DNA of 64,000 bases from Trachythela sp. YZ-2020 (GCA_016169945.1 JADLSH010000110.1:124001-188000); one strand, 5' to 3'; shown: positions 1-11,798, counted from the first letter of the stretch. Notes: a model not told the origin generated them from the letters alone. Numbers and translations are program-made.

Positions 1-420
1 GTGGAAATTGTCATTTACGTGGGTATCGCGCCGAAGGAAACGAGCACAATTCCAGTTGCACTAAACCACCATATGTTTCATAACTTTCATACATTTCGTG
101 TGGGCAACGAAAGAAACACCCAAAACATTTTGAGAAAGTTAAGAAACTTAAAAAGCGGCGTAAACAACTTAAAGAAGAACTAGACACCTTAGACAATAAT
201 AATGTCTAGCTGCGTTTGAATCTAAAACGATGTCGGCATTTACGATTGCGGTGACGAGTCGATTAGTACTATTTAACTTGCGTGCAACTACAAAGTTCAA
301 GTAGCACCTCTCGCAAGGTCGTACCTGATTGGCTAAAATGGGACTTCCGGTTTTAAGAGTTTCAAATTGGGAACTTGCGATTCACAATATTTTAAAAGTT
401 TCTGAAATTCTTTCATGCTC
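1..420. other. Unassigned sequence at the left edge
   Basis: No gene is recognised. A 60-codon open frame (1-183, plus) ends in a lysine/arginine/asparagine-rich stretch but has no ATG at its start and matches no family I know. It could be the end of an exon or element that begins outside the window. Confidence 0.3.
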
Positions 421-429
421 TTTTCTTCT

Positions 430-1030
430 TGGATTCATAATTTCGCATTGAAGAGTTTCAATTAGAGTTTTCAAGAGTTTCAACTTGGGTTTCAAATGTT
501 TCAAGGGTTTCAGAAGTTTCAAGGGTTTCAGATGTTTCAGAGGTTTCAAGGGTTTCACAGGTTTCAGAGGTCCCGGAGGTCTCAATGGTTTCAGAGGTTT
601 CAGAGGTTTCAGGGGTTTCAGAGGTTTCAGGGGTTTCAGAGTTTTCAATTGTTCTAGAGGTTTCAGAGGTTTCAATGGTTTCAGAGGTTTCAAAGGTTTC
701 AGATGTCTCGGGGGTCTCAATGGTTTCTGAGGTTTCAGAAGTTTCAGGGGTTTCAGAGGTCTCAGAGGTCTCAACGGTTTCAGAAGTTTCAAGGTTTCAG
801 GGGTTTCAGAGGTCTCAGAGGTCTCAACGGTTTCAGAAGTTTCAAGGTTTCAGGGGTTTCAGAGGTTTCAGCGGTTTCAAAGGTTTCAGGGGTTTCAGAA
901 GTCTCGGACGCTTCATGGATTTCAGACGTCTCAGGGGTCACAATGGTTTTAGGGGTTTCAGATTTTTCCAGGGTTCCCGATGTCTCAGGGATCTCAGGGG
1001 TCACGGGGGTTTCAGAGGTTTCAAGGCTAT
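430..1030. repeat. Minisatellite with a 9-bp unit (GGTTTCAGA-like)
   Basis: About 600 bp are built from imperfect copies of a 9-bp unit, GGTTTCAGA, with variants GGTTTCAGG, GGTCTCAGA and GGTTTCAAG, plus a higher-order block repeated near 740-900. Because the unit is a multiple of three and has few stop triplets, several frames on both strands stay open. They read as low-complexity Glu-Val-Ser, Gly-Phe-Arg or Pro-Leu-Lys repeats. These frames follow from the repeat and are not genes. Confidence 0.9.
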
Positions 1031-1217
1031 ATTGCACTTGCATGTTATTAATTATTTGCAGATGTATTATACATTGTGAGAAAGAAGAAACATATACTAC
1101 ATACTAAATGAAAGATTAGTTAATAATTCATAACTATCCAAAACTGAATTATGTTCAATCAGTTGTACTATATAAGTCTGTAAATTATTGATGTTCTCTA
1201 TCAACCTGAGTCATATG

Positions 1218-1424
1218 AGTCACGATTTAGGAACAGTTACTATTTTTAGACTTTTAGGGTTAGGATTAGGGTTAGGGTCAGGATTAGGATTAGGGTTAGG
1301 ATTAGGGTTAGGATTAGGATTAAGGTTAGGGTTGGGATTAGGGTTAGGATTAGGGTTAGGGTTAAAATATAAAAGAATACCAAATTACGAAAGTCTAAAA
1401 ATAGTAACTATTCCTCAAACGTGA
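1218..1424. mobile_element. Small TIR element with a telomere-like core
   Basis: Two ~35-bp inverted arms (about 1218-1253 and 1389-1424) share the run GTTACTATTTTTAGACTTT and its complement, with the outer part TCACG..TTAGGAA also mirrored. Between them lie about 110 bp of TTAGGG/TTAGGA units (1254-1365), all in one orientation. The arrangement is that of a non-autonomous TIR element that carries telomere-like repeats inside it. No coding capacity and no clear target duplication were seen. Confidence 0.7.
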
Positions 1425-1529
1425 CAGGTATAGCCTGAGTATCAGGTGTTTCTGCGGTTACATATATACAGGCTAATCTAATGCAAAAGAAACAAGAAAA
1501 AGTTTAAGTTAATTGAAAATGGTTATTTA

Positions 1530-1650
1530 TAGCACTATTAAAACCTTTCCAGAGGAAATGAGTCGAATATGATCTGGTAAGGTATTCCACTCATTTAGTT
1601 GCAGTAGATAGCTTGCAGGTATATTCCTCTTAGTCAGCATTTTTTGACAG
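1530..1650 (-). pseudogene. LINE ORF2 C-terminal remnant
   Basis: Reading the minus strand, a short frame contains Glu-Trp-Asn-Thr-Leu-Pro-Asp-His-Ile-Arg followed closely by a stop. This is the WN-S/T-LP-x-x-IR signature found near the C-terminus of many non-LTR retrotransposon ORF2 proteins. Nothing upstream was recognisable, so it is a short relic. The call rests on one motif. Confidence 0.4.
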
Positions 1651-1780
1651 AGCTCTGACCCCTAGATTTTAGTTTCCAGGCCGATCGTGTGAGCCATGTG
1701 CGCGCGCATGTTGGACCGAAAAGATGTCACAAAGGAAAAAACAGTTTCAAATCTAGTTTATTCTGAATATGTATGAACAT

Positions 1781-2334
1781 CAGTGGCGTGCTGGCAGGGG
1801 GGGCCGGGGGGCCATGGCCCCCCCAGCGAAGATTTTTTAGGGGGCGCCAAAACATAAATGGGGCGCCGAAATTGCACAAAATCACACAAAAGCGCACACA
1901 AGCCTACCTACAACTACAAGCAAGCTTTACTGTCCAGTCTGTAATATCTCAAAGGATGTAAATTGTTAATTGTGAAATGTGAAGTGATTTGGCTTACGAT
2001 CACTGGTAAGTTCGCCATCTACTTCATGAATGTCCGCCGTCTATTTTCTTTGTTTAAGAAAAAAACTATATATTTATTCAAACTCTTGAATGCGTTGTTT
2101 CTTGCGCATTTTTATTTTTGCGATGTTTGTAATTCTCAGAATTCCGTCAAATCGCCCCGCAAAACGCAAGAAATGGCATTTCAGGGACTCTAAATTTCAA
2201 AAATTTCCCGAGGGGCATGCCCCCGGACCCCCCTAGATGTCTTACGTCTACGATGCTCAACCATACACAAATTACAAGGGGGCGCCAAATTTGCAGCTGG
2301 CCTCCCCTGGCGAACACAAGCCAGCACGCCACTG
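1781..2334. mobile_element. Non-autonomous hAT element, 8-bp target duplication
   Basis: The element begins CAGTGGCGTGCTGGC and ends with the reverse complement, GCCAGCACGCCACTG. It is flanked on both sides by the same octamer ATGAACAT (1773-1780 and 2335-2342), the length hAT transposases produce. Just inside the ends are G-rich and C-rich runs. The two short open frames inside (1781-1961 and 1963-2193, plus) show no transposase motif, so the element depends on a transposase made elsewhere. Confidence 0.92.
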
Positions 2335-2342
2335 ATGAACAT

Positions 2343-4539
2343 ATTAGCGTTGTCAAAGTCTGAATTTCTATTCAGTTATTTAATTATTCCCTTTGGTACT
2401 GCAGTAAAACATTTAGTATACGTGGCCTCTATAAACCAAATTATATATCTGTGACAATTACTTTAGAAAAGTGAAGAAATTATAAGACTAGACATATTCA
2501 TTGCAATGAACCTACGCCTACATAATAACTCAATCGTGTACGTATAATATTTAAAACTATAGATTACATATCGAATCTGTTTTCTTGCACAGCGTTCATA
2601 CAAACATGTGAAGAATTGGAGTTTTATAAAGCAGATGATATCCGTGTGAATTAAGTAAAATTTTGAAAACGGTTTATGTAATACGAGGAATTATCAAGTA
2701 CTGTACTTTGTTACTACGTTGTCAACAGTACCAGTATTGACCATATAGAAAACGAGTGTTGTTGTCTATTTGTTCACACATAGAAACTATGAATGTTGTA
2801 TCTTTCGCAGTAAAGATTTTTATGTCAAACAAGAATCAGTCAGTGATAGCGTGCAAAAATCATTCAGTAGCTATGCCTTAATTATTCAGTTTCCGTTTTG
2901 AAACAAAGATCGGCTTTACTGCTAAGTGCCACATTGTTAACAAACTTCTTTGTTTTCCTACGTGCGACTATTATTAGAGGTTAATCTGTATTGTTAAACA
3001 GATGGTGGCTATGCCACTCAGACTCTGACCTATTAGTTGACCTGCATCTAAGAACGAAAGCGGACTGATAGCCTCATTAATATCATTATCGAGACGTAAA
3101 CATAAGCAAAATCGCTGATTCCTACTGCATGGTTGCCGCTTTTGAATTTGCATGCTTAGGCAAAATACTTGGTTGTTATTGGTTGTGACTTAACGGGACT
3201 AAATCGGCATCATGTTAAAGCGGGTCTTTCAAACTTATAGATCGATCGATCGTAGAGAATAGTTATACTCGTATACGCAAATATATTTATCGTGCAAGAT
3301 TCGAAGAGAAGATGCGTTCCCCACGCTCTTCTCAGATATAGAATGAAGTGTGACTGAATGACTTTGTGTATACAGTTTATTAGTTTATGTTTTGCAGACC
3401 TCAATCAGTAATGAGGTCACAAGGGAATTCATACATATCGCAAATCCGCAATATTCTTTACATGAATAGGGCAATGTACAATGAAGTGGAAATATTTCAT
3501 CTATGAAAATCTTTGCATTTAATAATTGCTTTACTGGCTATAATACTGCCATTAGATTGCATAGTTAATATACTGACAATGTCATTGCATATAATATTTA
3601 AAGGCACAAGAACGGTGTAAGACCCGTGTAATATTTGTAGACTATAGCTGGCAATAATACAATTTGGCTTAAAATATAGTTGTGTTTCGGTTATTTTCTG
3701 TTTGGTTGCAAATGCAATTATTCTGGCCAGATAACTGCATAAAAATAGGATGTCACGTTGCACTGCTGAGTGGCCTTTCTGGTCATTTCCTATTCTGTGG
3801 CAAGGGTGAGAATCATCATTACATATGAGGGGCGGTATTACTAAATATTCAAACATCATTAGGATATGAGTTGGCGTATGAATATTAGCATAGGAGGGGA
3901 GCAAGGGGGGGGCACATCATTATCATCATTAATTATACAATTCGATCATACTCCTTTGAGACCTCTCATTAATAGACGTAACGGAACCAGGCAAGTTTGG
4001 GCGAACAAACAATAATTTTGCTGAGTTCAGCATATTTTGTGTGCAGAAATATGGCTTTGTTATCGCGAGATTTATAAACTCCTTATTAGTAATAAATTCG
4101 TATCTAGTAAAGTGTTTATTAGACAACCAATATAGCGACGCTTGACCTAGTAAACTATTATTGCCTTGTGCAAAACAAACAGCTTTCGAAACAAACAGAG
4201 TCGATCAATATATAGCGCTCTATAAGTTAATAAAGATAGACATATAGTACTTACAGGGATTTAAACCTTACAAAGTTTCAAGTGTTTATTTAGTAAAGTC
4301 TATACAAGCGAGATTTGCAAGCATATACAAACATTGTCATTTTGGCGTTAGAGACATAAATATTTTGATGCATTTGTTGCAATGCTAATGTAAACTATAA
4401 CACGTGAAAAACACAAAAGCTTAATTAATTAAGGAATTAAGTCAAAAGATTTGTTTGGGCGAAATAACCGTTTTATGCTTCTTTGCTTCTTTATCACAAT
4501 AATAGGTAAGCGATTGGCAATGGTAAAATTTTCGATTTA
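2343..4539. other. Intergenic sequence with no recognised gene
   Basis: About 2.2 kb of AT-rich DNA. Open frames on the minus strand (64 codons at 3210-3404; 135 codons at 3497-3904; 65 codons at 3929-4126) resemble no family I know and lack an obvious splice or promoter context. A phrase near 4068-4110 recurs near 4536-4575, so part of this stretch probably belongs to the repeat that follows. Confidence 0.5.
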
Positions 4540-5085
4540 TAAACTCCTTGTTAGTAAAAAAAAATATTCTCGTATCTATATCTCGAACGTGCGGTGCCAG
4601 TGTGGGTAGAGTATAGCAAATACGGCGGTTGACTGTTGTGTAAAACTACCTGAAAAATACAATAACAATTTCGACGTTTCGAGCGTAGGCCATTCGTCTG
4701 GAAGTGAGTAGAATGGATCGGAGGAAAACATAAACATAAAGGTGATAAAAAATAAACCAAATAGATGGATTTAATCAAAACAAACTATAAACAAAATATG
4801 GAAATCACATCACAAAATATATTAGCATATAAGAGCAGCGATATACATGGTAAATATAGTGTAATATGACTAACCATTTCATTCCGGAGATTGCGACAAA
4901 ACTTATTGAGGTGTACGATCGCGATCGCTTTGGTATTCACTATAAAAGCACATGTTTTCCCCATACCCATTCTACTAACTTCCAGACGAAGGGCCTTCGC
5001 TCGAAACGTCGAAGTTCTTATTGTATTTTTCAGGTAGTTTTACACAACCGTCAACCGCCGAATTCTCGTATCTAGTAAACTGTAG
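4540..5085. repeat. Dispersed repeat in two inverted copies, with a ribozyme-like motif
   Basis: About 100 bp at 4610-4725 (minus) and 4968-5062 (plus) are the same sequence in opposite orientation. Each contains CCAGACGAAGGGCC or a close variant, then CGCTCGAAACGTCGAA, then a shared ATTGTATTTTTCAGGTAG tract. GACGA plus an arm plus GAAAC plus GTC resembles the conserved core of hammerhead ribozymes, though one core base differs. Such motifs are known from Penelope-like elements and retrozymes. No reverse transcriptase lies nearby. Confidence 0.5.
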
Positions 5086-5399
5086 ATATAGCTATGCAAA
5101 ACGAGAAGATCTTAAAGTTTATCGGCATATGCTAAAGTCTTATAGAGCGATACAAATATAAGTTTGCCAAGCGAATATATATAAACGTAACTCTTAAACT
5201 TATAGGTATAAAAGTCAAAGCTCTCATTTTATTACCAATATTGCGAATGCGACGCTTGATCATTGGCATTGCAAACAATAATACATTTAACTTTAGACTA
5301 TGTAAAAGCAGCGAGACGTATATACGACAAATTTAAAACAGAAAGCTAACACAATTCTACGCTATTAAATTTATTTTGTATATTACATTTTGTACTTTA
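5086..5399. other. Intergenic sequence with no recognised feature
   Basis: AT-rich DNA between the inverted repeat and the large palindromic element. I see no coding frame, repeat or structured signal in it. Confidence 0.5.
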
Positions 5400-5420
5400 A
5401 ATCATTAAACCGGTCATTAA

Positions 5421-5730
5421 AGGCCTGTTTATAGTTCGCGCAAATACGTCGCGCGAACTGGAGAATTATTCGCGCGAATATAGCGAATCGGGTTTACACA
5501 TTTCAAAATTCGCTCGAAATTTTGCAAACTTGCAAAAATCCTGGCTCTTCATTGGCTAAACTTTAATTCGTTCGCTGGCGACTGGCGAAGAAGTTGAAAA
5601 TTTTCAACTCTTTCGCCAGTCGCTGCGAATCAAGTAGAATGACGAAATTTGCCATTAATAACCCTCGCGCATGTCCAGTGACAAATTCGCTCCTTCGCGC
5701 GACCAATTCGCGCGAACTGTAAACCGGCCT
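5421..5730. mobile_element. PIF/Harbinger-type MITE, TAA target duplication
   Basis: The ends are AGGCCTGTTTATAGTTCGCG and the near-complement finishing AAACCGGCCT, with TAA on each side (5418-5420 and 5731-5733), as expected for PIF/Harbinger. The interior has CGCG-rich imperfect repeats. The empty site can be read in this window: the opposite arm of the host palindrome (near 12855) has an uninterrupted CATTAACAC at the matching point. Confidence 0.88.
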
Positions 5731-5789
5731 TAACACAGCCAAACAATCAACTCCCCAGACATGCCTGAGCTATAAGCAAACAGATTTTA

Positions 5790-6400
5790 CTTTTGTATGA
5801 TACTGTATGATATCCTAAGATACTTAATTTATGAGATCTTAAGATAATATTCTAAGATACTGCATAATGTCCTAAGATATTGCATGATATCCTAAAAAAA
5901 GGAAGATAAGGAAGATAAATCCCACTCCTCCCTTTAACCGTTTCTCCAATCCTAACTCTCTAACTCTAACCCTAATTCTCTAACTCTAACCCTCGTTCAA
6001 TTTCTAACCCTAACCCACGCTCTAACTCTAACACTTTCTCTAACTCTAACCTTTTCTCTAACTCTAACCCTAACTATCTATCTAACGCTATCTCTAAGTC
6101 TAACGCTACGTCTAGCTCTAACAACAAAGTTAAGCTGAGGGCTGTGACCCTTAACTAGAGCTAGACTTAGCGTAAGTATCAGAGTTAGAGTTAGTGATAG
6201 AGTTAGAGAGAGGGTTAGGGTTAGAGTTAGAGTTAGAGAAAGCGTTAGAGTTGGAGAAAGGGTTAGGGTTAGGGTTAGAGTTAGAGCCAAGGGTTAGGGT
6301 TAGAAGTAGAACGAGGGTTATAGTTAGATAATTAGGGTTAGAGTTAGAGAGTTAGGATTAGAGAAAGGGTTAGAGGGATGAGTTGGATTTATTTTCCTTA
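5790..6400. repeat. Palindromic telomere-like array at the centre of the large element
   Basis: From 5940 to 6120 the strand reads CTAACCCTAAC/CTCTAACTCTAA units. From 6140 to 6375 it reads the complement (GTTAGGGTTAGAGTTAGAG). A perfect inverted segment TCTAGCTCTA / TAGAGCTAGA flanks a 35-base loop centred near 6140. The motif is degenerate TTAGGG mixed with TTAGAG. An inverted pair of arrays is not a chromosome end and could extrude as a cruciform. Confidence 0.85.
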
Positions 6401-7165
6401 TTTTAGGATATCATGCAATATCTTAAGATATCGTACAGTATCTTAGGATATCACACATTATCTTAGGATATCATACAATATCTTAAGAAATCATACAGTA
6501 TCTTAGGATATCATGCAGCATATTAGGATATTATAGAGTATCTTTGGACATCATACAGTATCTTAGGATATCGCAGAGTATCTTAGGATATTATACAGTA
6601 TCTTAGGATATTATAGAGTATTTTAGGATATCATACAGTACCTTCGGATATCATAGAATATCTTAGGATATCATTTTAGGATATCGTGGAGTATCTTAAG
6701 ATATCATAGAGTATCTTAGGATATCATACAGTATCTTAGGATATTGTAGAGTATCTTAGGATATTATACAGTATCTTAGGATATTATAAAGTATCTTAGC
6801 ATATCATACAGTACCTTCGAATATCATTTTAGGATATCGTAGAGTATCTTAAGATATCATAGAGTATCTTAGTATATCATTTTAGGATGTCATCTTAGGA
6901 TATCATTTTAGGATGTCACCTTAGGATATCATTTTAGGATATCATCTTAGGATATCATAGAGTATCTTACGATATCATAGAGTATCTTACGATATCATTT
7001 TAGGACATTATCTTAGGATATCACACGGTGTCATAGGATATCATTTTAGGATATCATAGAGTATCTTAAGATATCATTTAGGATATCATTTTAGGATATC
7101 ATCTTAGGATATCATTTTAGGATATCATCTTAGGATATCACACCGTATCTTAGGATATCATCTTA
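6400..7165. repeat. Satellite array, ~20-bp unit TATCTTAGGATATCATACAG
   Basis: More than 35 imperfect copies of a ~20-bp unit with variants CATAGAG, CATTTTAGG and CATCTTAGG. Each copy contains the palindrome GATATC. The same array resumes at 11605-11798 and 12253-12352, showing that the sequences in between are insertions. A short array in the opposite orientation lies at 5800-5895. Confidence 0.92.
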
Positions 7166-7359
7166 GATAGATAGATAGATAGATGGTTTATTGTATAAAA
7201 CATTGCAGCCCAAAAGCTGAATTAAGTTAAATATTACAATTCTAGCTCTAGCATGTACTAAAATACTTTACAAACGATAACTAATGTCTACTAATAATCA
7301 ATAGATTAATATGATACACTATATGATTTATTATAAAATTATAAAATATTCTAACAATA

Positions 7360-9314
7360 CTACATTTTCAATGCGTTAAAGTTGATAAAACTGTTCTTGT
7401 AACGCTGTGTGTTAAAAGAGACATTAAACTTGCGATTGTTCCTCAAGTTAATATCATTATCATTATATGGAGGAAGTAGGCTGTGTAATTTATGATCATT
7501 GTTAGTAACAATATCTTTGAACAGTTTTTCTGTCAGTTCTTGTCTTCTGTCATTCAGTGTTTGAAGACCTGCAGTGGATAAGGCGTCGTTGTATGATACC
7601 CAAGGGAAAATGATTCTCATGGCTCTTTTTTGTATCATCTCTAAGTCATGTGATAAATACTTTGTCAGGCTGTCGTGAAACACCGGACACGCGTCCTCGG
7701 TAATAGGTCTGATACAGGTGGTGTAAAACTGGATAAGTTCTCTTGTATCCAAATGTGATCTTTTCAGCTGTGATAGGAAATACAGTCTCTTCCTTGCTTT
7801 CTTAATAATTTCAGACACATGTTCGTTCCACTTGAGATCGTGTGAAATAATTAAACCCAGTATCTTCGCGCAGTTGGCTCAAAATATGTACTCGATTTAC
7901 TAAAACCTACCCGCAACTCTTTGCATTTACTTTGATTCAGTTGGAATTTATTGGCCAATGCTTGTTCGGTCAAGTCATCAACGGAATCTTGAATTGAGCT
8001 TGCACTTCCTTTCTCGACAGTTTCAGCCATACTCGTATCGTCCACATATTTCCACATTTCAGAAGCAGCAATTTCCCAGTCATTGATCATGACTACGAAT
8101 AGCCAGGACCTAGTTTTGTTCCTGGGAACTCCTGCCAGTACTGATTCCCACTCTGAATAACAGTCCTGACTGAGTTTAACTCTTTGCTTTCTACACGACA
8201 AGAAGTCTGTGATCCACATAATGATATGTTGGGGTATGTCATAGGTTGCCAACTTGCTAAGGAGTAGATGATGATCAATCAGGTCAAAGGCTTTCTTGAA
8301 GTCGAACAACACAATTCTAGTCGTTGCACCGTTTCCATCTGTTGAACCATTCCACGAATGAAGCATGCTTACGAGGGCTTGAGTAGTACTTGATTTAGGG
8401 ACTGTACCGTATTGGTTAGAATCGATTCTCTGAAGCACGGCAGGTTTAACAAACATACTAACGACATAGTCTTCGGCGATTTTAGATATAATTGGTGTTA
8501 GAGATATTGGGCGCAAATGTTTATTCACGTCTCTTATTGGTTTCTCTTTTGGGATTGGAATAATATTCGCCTGCTTCAATGACTCTGGAACATGCGCTTC
8601 ATTAAAGGTACTGTTCAAAATATCTGATATAGGAGAAGCCAGAATATCTGCGTTTTCCTTAAGCACCCAACTAGGGATGCCATCGGGTCCACCTGCCTTA
8701 CTTGGATTTAGCGTTGCCAGTTTCTTAAAAACAGAAAATTCGGTAATTCGAAAATCAAGTGATTCCCCGTTAATTGCGATTTGCGGATTGGTTGAAGGTA
8801 AAGGATTGAAATTGTTCATAGGTGTAAGAAACGCCTGGTTAATTAGGTTAGCGAGATTGTAAGGGCTGGAAGATGCTGAATCAGGAAAGTTCTCGATGTT
8901 ACTCAACTTTGCAATCGTGTCCTCACGTCCTGACACCTGCTCTGACATGCCACACAAGCGTTTTACTTCTTTCCACCATGTTGCTGGCGCACAGGATCTT
9001 AAATGCTTAACCTTTTCCTCGTAGAATTTGGCACGCAATGATTTTCTTTCGCGGTTCACCTGGTTTCTTAGACTTCTAAAAGTCATTAGGTCGCCATTTG
9101 CTAAGGCTTTCTGACGACGGCGAATTAGACTACGGAACGCCTGGGTCATCCAGGGAGGTTCATTAGATACCTTAACTTTTGATTTAATAGGCAACAGAGC
9201 ATCTATGCCAGTCTTAACGATCAATTCCAGCATTTCAACCTTATTTTCACATGAGTTTTGTCCATTAATTAATGTATTTACATCCACTTCCTCCAGATAT
9301 TTCCTTAGAGCCAA
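7360..9314 (-). pseudogene. LINE ORF2, reverse transcriptase and C-terminus
   Basis: After a linker with PPWMTQAFRSLIRRRQKAL and ATWWKEVKRLCG, the RT fingers and palm follow: KAGGPDGIPSWVLKE, HLRPISLTPIISKIAED, VLFDFKKAFDLIDHHLLL, then VLAGVPRN and KYVDDTSMAE, the catalytic YVDD. The usual GVPQGTKLGPLLF block reads VPRNKTRSWLFVV, which looks like compensated frameshifts or point damage there. A break at about 7830 leads to the thumb region (7818-7360) with KARKRLYFLSQLKR and QKRAMRIIFP. The family resembles those at 36.9 kb and 14.5 kb. Confidence 0.85.
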
Positions 9315-9328
9315 ACGTTTGGTAGGTC

Positions 9329-10120
9329 TTAGGTCCCGTGATTTTGTACGAATTGCTGGTTTGGGAACAGTGAACGTGCAAGAGGCTGAACCTCTATGCT
9401 GGCATGGTCGGAGAGGCCAAAAGATGGCAGTTTGATTGGATCCCCGTAAAAACTGTCCATATTCTTCAGGATTAGATCGAGGGTGTTTCGACCACGTGTA
9501 GGGAATTTGATTATTTGCTTTAATTTAAAACCATTTCGAAGTCTAGAAGTATTTAGCTTATTAAAGTCTCCGAGTAAGATTATACCACAGTTAGGAAATT
9601 CCGCTTCAATTATAGTTAGGCATTCATACAAATAATTTATCATGGACAAGTTATCTGCTCCTGGCGGATGGTATACAGTACATAGAATAATGTTCGAAAT
9701 TCCTCTTGGGAGACGAGGCGGGCTAAGTACCAACCAGATTGCTTCAAAATTTATATCAGACAGATTTTCCAAAACCTTATATCTAATTGTTCGCCGTACG
9801 TAAACACATATACCTCCGTGCTGGCCTTCGACTCGGTCTCGCCTTACTATGTTAAAATCAGGAATACAAATAATATTGTCATGGATATGTCCTTGAAGCC
9901 AAGTTTCTACAATACAAACTAGGTCTATCGTTGCACTACTTATAACATTACGGACCTCGTCAATTTTTGGCGCAAGCGACATCACATTAGACAGCATAAT
10001 TGAGGGTACAAACAAATTTGGTGAGCCCGCTTTCTGAGTCTGCCTATTTAATGGCACAGGGATACAGCACGTCAGACGATTGTTGTTACTTGTTTGACTA
10101 GTTCCAGATACTCTTGCCAA
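9329..10120 (-). pseudogene. LINE ORF2, APE-type endonuclease part
   Basis: This frame carries the endonuclease that nicks target DNA before target-primed reverse transcription. In order: SNVMSL with the catalytic Asn, CIVETWL with the metal-binding Glu, GGICVYVR, VYHPPGADN, ILLGDFNKLN (Asp/Asn pair) and FGLSDHASIEV (catalytic Asp-His). All hallmark residues are present. The frame overlaps the end of ORF1 by about 50 bp and breaks at about 9320, continuing in another frame into the reverse transcriptase. The length is normal for an endonuclease domain. Confidence 0.85.
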
Positions 10121-11563
10121 CCTGGCGGGCGATGATGATTCGCTCTCTTCCGAAAAAAAAATTTTCGTCTCCTAGTTGATTTACGTGACTTATACTCGTT
10201 TACTGGACGATAGGTAATTCGCACAGGGATGCTACGTTTACTACGGTTAAAAACCTCGCTTGGATTGACGACATTTTTTCGTGTTTGTTGTCTGGTCAGC
10301 TCACTAGCTTGTTCACCCAATTGAAATTTCGTTGGATACGTTTCAATATCAACAATCTTGACAGGTTGATCAACAAGGTGTGAAGTCCCAGTAGAGTTAT
10401 CAATATCGTGTCCTTTTAAGGTTGAGTCTACCTGTAGGTCTTGGGCAGAATTATTAGACTGAGTATGTAATTGGTTATGCACTTTAGCTACGCCTACACT
10501 ATTAAAGTTTTTGTTTGAATTTATTAAACTATTTAATGATGATTGTTTGGTAGCCTCATTAACTTGATCACCCAATTGGGACTTTGTTAAATAGCTTTCA
10601 CTATCAACCTCTTTGACGTATTGATCAGCAGAGCATGCAGTCTCAGTGGAGTTATTAACATAATTTACTTTTGAAATTAGATCAACATGTAGTTGATTAT
10701 GCTTATTAGATAGGCTGTTGGTTTTCCATTATATTCATCGTCAACGTTCGACAACCTTGCGTACAATTCTGAAACTTTGCTTTCCATGCTTTGGAGTCCA
10801 GCTTCAAGACGCCTAGTTTTATCTTTTTCATTATCAAGTTCGCTTCTTAAAAGCTCAATCACCTGTATAAGATCAGTTTCCATTGGCTTCGACTGGTATT
10901 TACAAATGACTGCAATGCGTCTGTTCGTGATTTTAAAATTTCAATATTTAATTTAATTGATTCAAGTTCTTCAGTTGTATGGTTTTCGGCGCTGCTTAAG
11001 TCATTAATAATAATCGTTTGAACATCAGTTTGTGTGCATTTCGCTTCGGTTTTATTAATGCCAATATTTTGACTTTTACCCATATGGTCAACGTCAACAA
11101 CACTACGATCGTTTTCGTATAAACAATTTACACTCTCACCTGAACATTCCGTTACGGTATCTTTACCTTTTCCCAAAGCAGCTGTCTCAGGCTGAGTTTT
11201 CAACACGCGGCCATGCGTGCTACATAACTGTTTGCATTTATTTCGAACTAAATACCCATCTTTTCCTTGGAATAGTAACGAATTCTGTTTACCAGGATGC
11301 CATGTAAAACTAATCTCGGCATTTGTACTAGTGAACTTCTTTGAGGAACCACCAGGCGAACTCCATTTGCCGTCGAGGCCAAATACACCAGTCGTAACTT
11401 CCTTTAGAGAATCCAAGTTTCCCAGCCATTTAAGTCGGCTGCCGTCATAAATCATATCTGATATATCAATAAGTTCGTTTGCGTCAAGAAATAGTAAAAG
11501 CTTTGAAGATTCAACAACATTTCTCTCCTTTTGGAGGTCTTTATTCGGAGATTGATTTTCCAT
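10072..11563 (-). pseudogene. LINE ORF1, frame-disrupted
   Basis: ORF1 proteins package LINE RNA. I place the start at the ATG at 11563 (Met-Glu-Asn-Gln-Ser), just inside the element's 5' end. Residues ~25-110 form a compact domain containing LKWLGNLDSLKE, GKWSSPGGSSKKF and LLFQGKDGYLVRN. A similar domain recurs at 61645-61840. After a low-complexity acidic middle, a frame shift near 10885 leads into a predicted coiled coil (10883-10740, rich in Leu/Glu/Arg heptads). Another break leads to a basic tail (10575-10072) with Arg/Lys runs and a final PPGW-x-x-YLELV motif. No RRM or SGNH hydrolase was seen. The N-terminal domain is one I cannot name. Confidence 0.7.
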
Positions 11564-11604
11564 GTCCGCTGTATACGACAGATTAGTCCGCTGTATACGA
11601 CAGA

Positions 11605-11798
11605 TTAGGATATCATTGTAGGATATCATCTTAGGATATCATAGAGTATCTTAGGATATCATTTTAGGATATCATAGAGTATCTTAGGATGTCTATCATA
11701 CAGTATCTTAGGATATCATGCAATATCTTAGGATATTATCTTAGGATATCATCTTAGGATATCATAAAGTATCTTAGGATATCGTTTTAGGATATCGT
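11605..11798. repeat. Satellite array, continuation
   Basis: The ~20-bp GATATC-containing satellite resumes right after the LINE 5' end and stops at the 8-bp duplication of the next insertion. Unit sequence and orientation match 6400-7165. Confidence 0.9.

Larger units (their letters stand above)
7166..11604 (-). mobile_element. Non-LTR retrotransposon (LINE), minus strand, inserted in the satellite
   Basis: A nearly full-length LINE sits inside the satellite array. Its 3' end (left side) has a tetranucleotide tail: ATCT repeats on the minus strand, 7165-7183 on the plus strand as TAGA. Going 5' to 3' on the minus strand it has an ORF1 with a novel N-terminal domain and coiled coil, an APE-type endonuclease, a reverse transcriptase with YVDD, and a thumb/C-terminal region. 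A 22-bp phrase (starts TCCGCTGTATACGACA) is tandemly duplicated at the 5' end (11565-11608). At least two frame breaks divide ORF2, so this copy is inactive. Confidence 0.9.

Noticed and set aside
382..1107. Long low-complexity frames (up to 164 codons) that resemble repetitive structural proteins
   Set aside because: They are by-products of the 9-bp tandem repeat, open in several frames on both strands with no start context or flanking coding sequence.
6078..6290. A minus-strand 70-codon Leu-Thr-rich frame
   Set aside because: It is a translation of the telomere-like repeat.
5940..6375. A true telomere or chromosome end
   Set aside because: The telomere-like units run in opposite directions from one centre and are flanked by the TIRs of an element.
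6400..7165. Regularly spaced repeats that might suggest a CRISPR array
   Set aside because: Units are contiguous with no unique spacers, the DNA is eukaryotic, and no Cas gene is present; it is a satellite.
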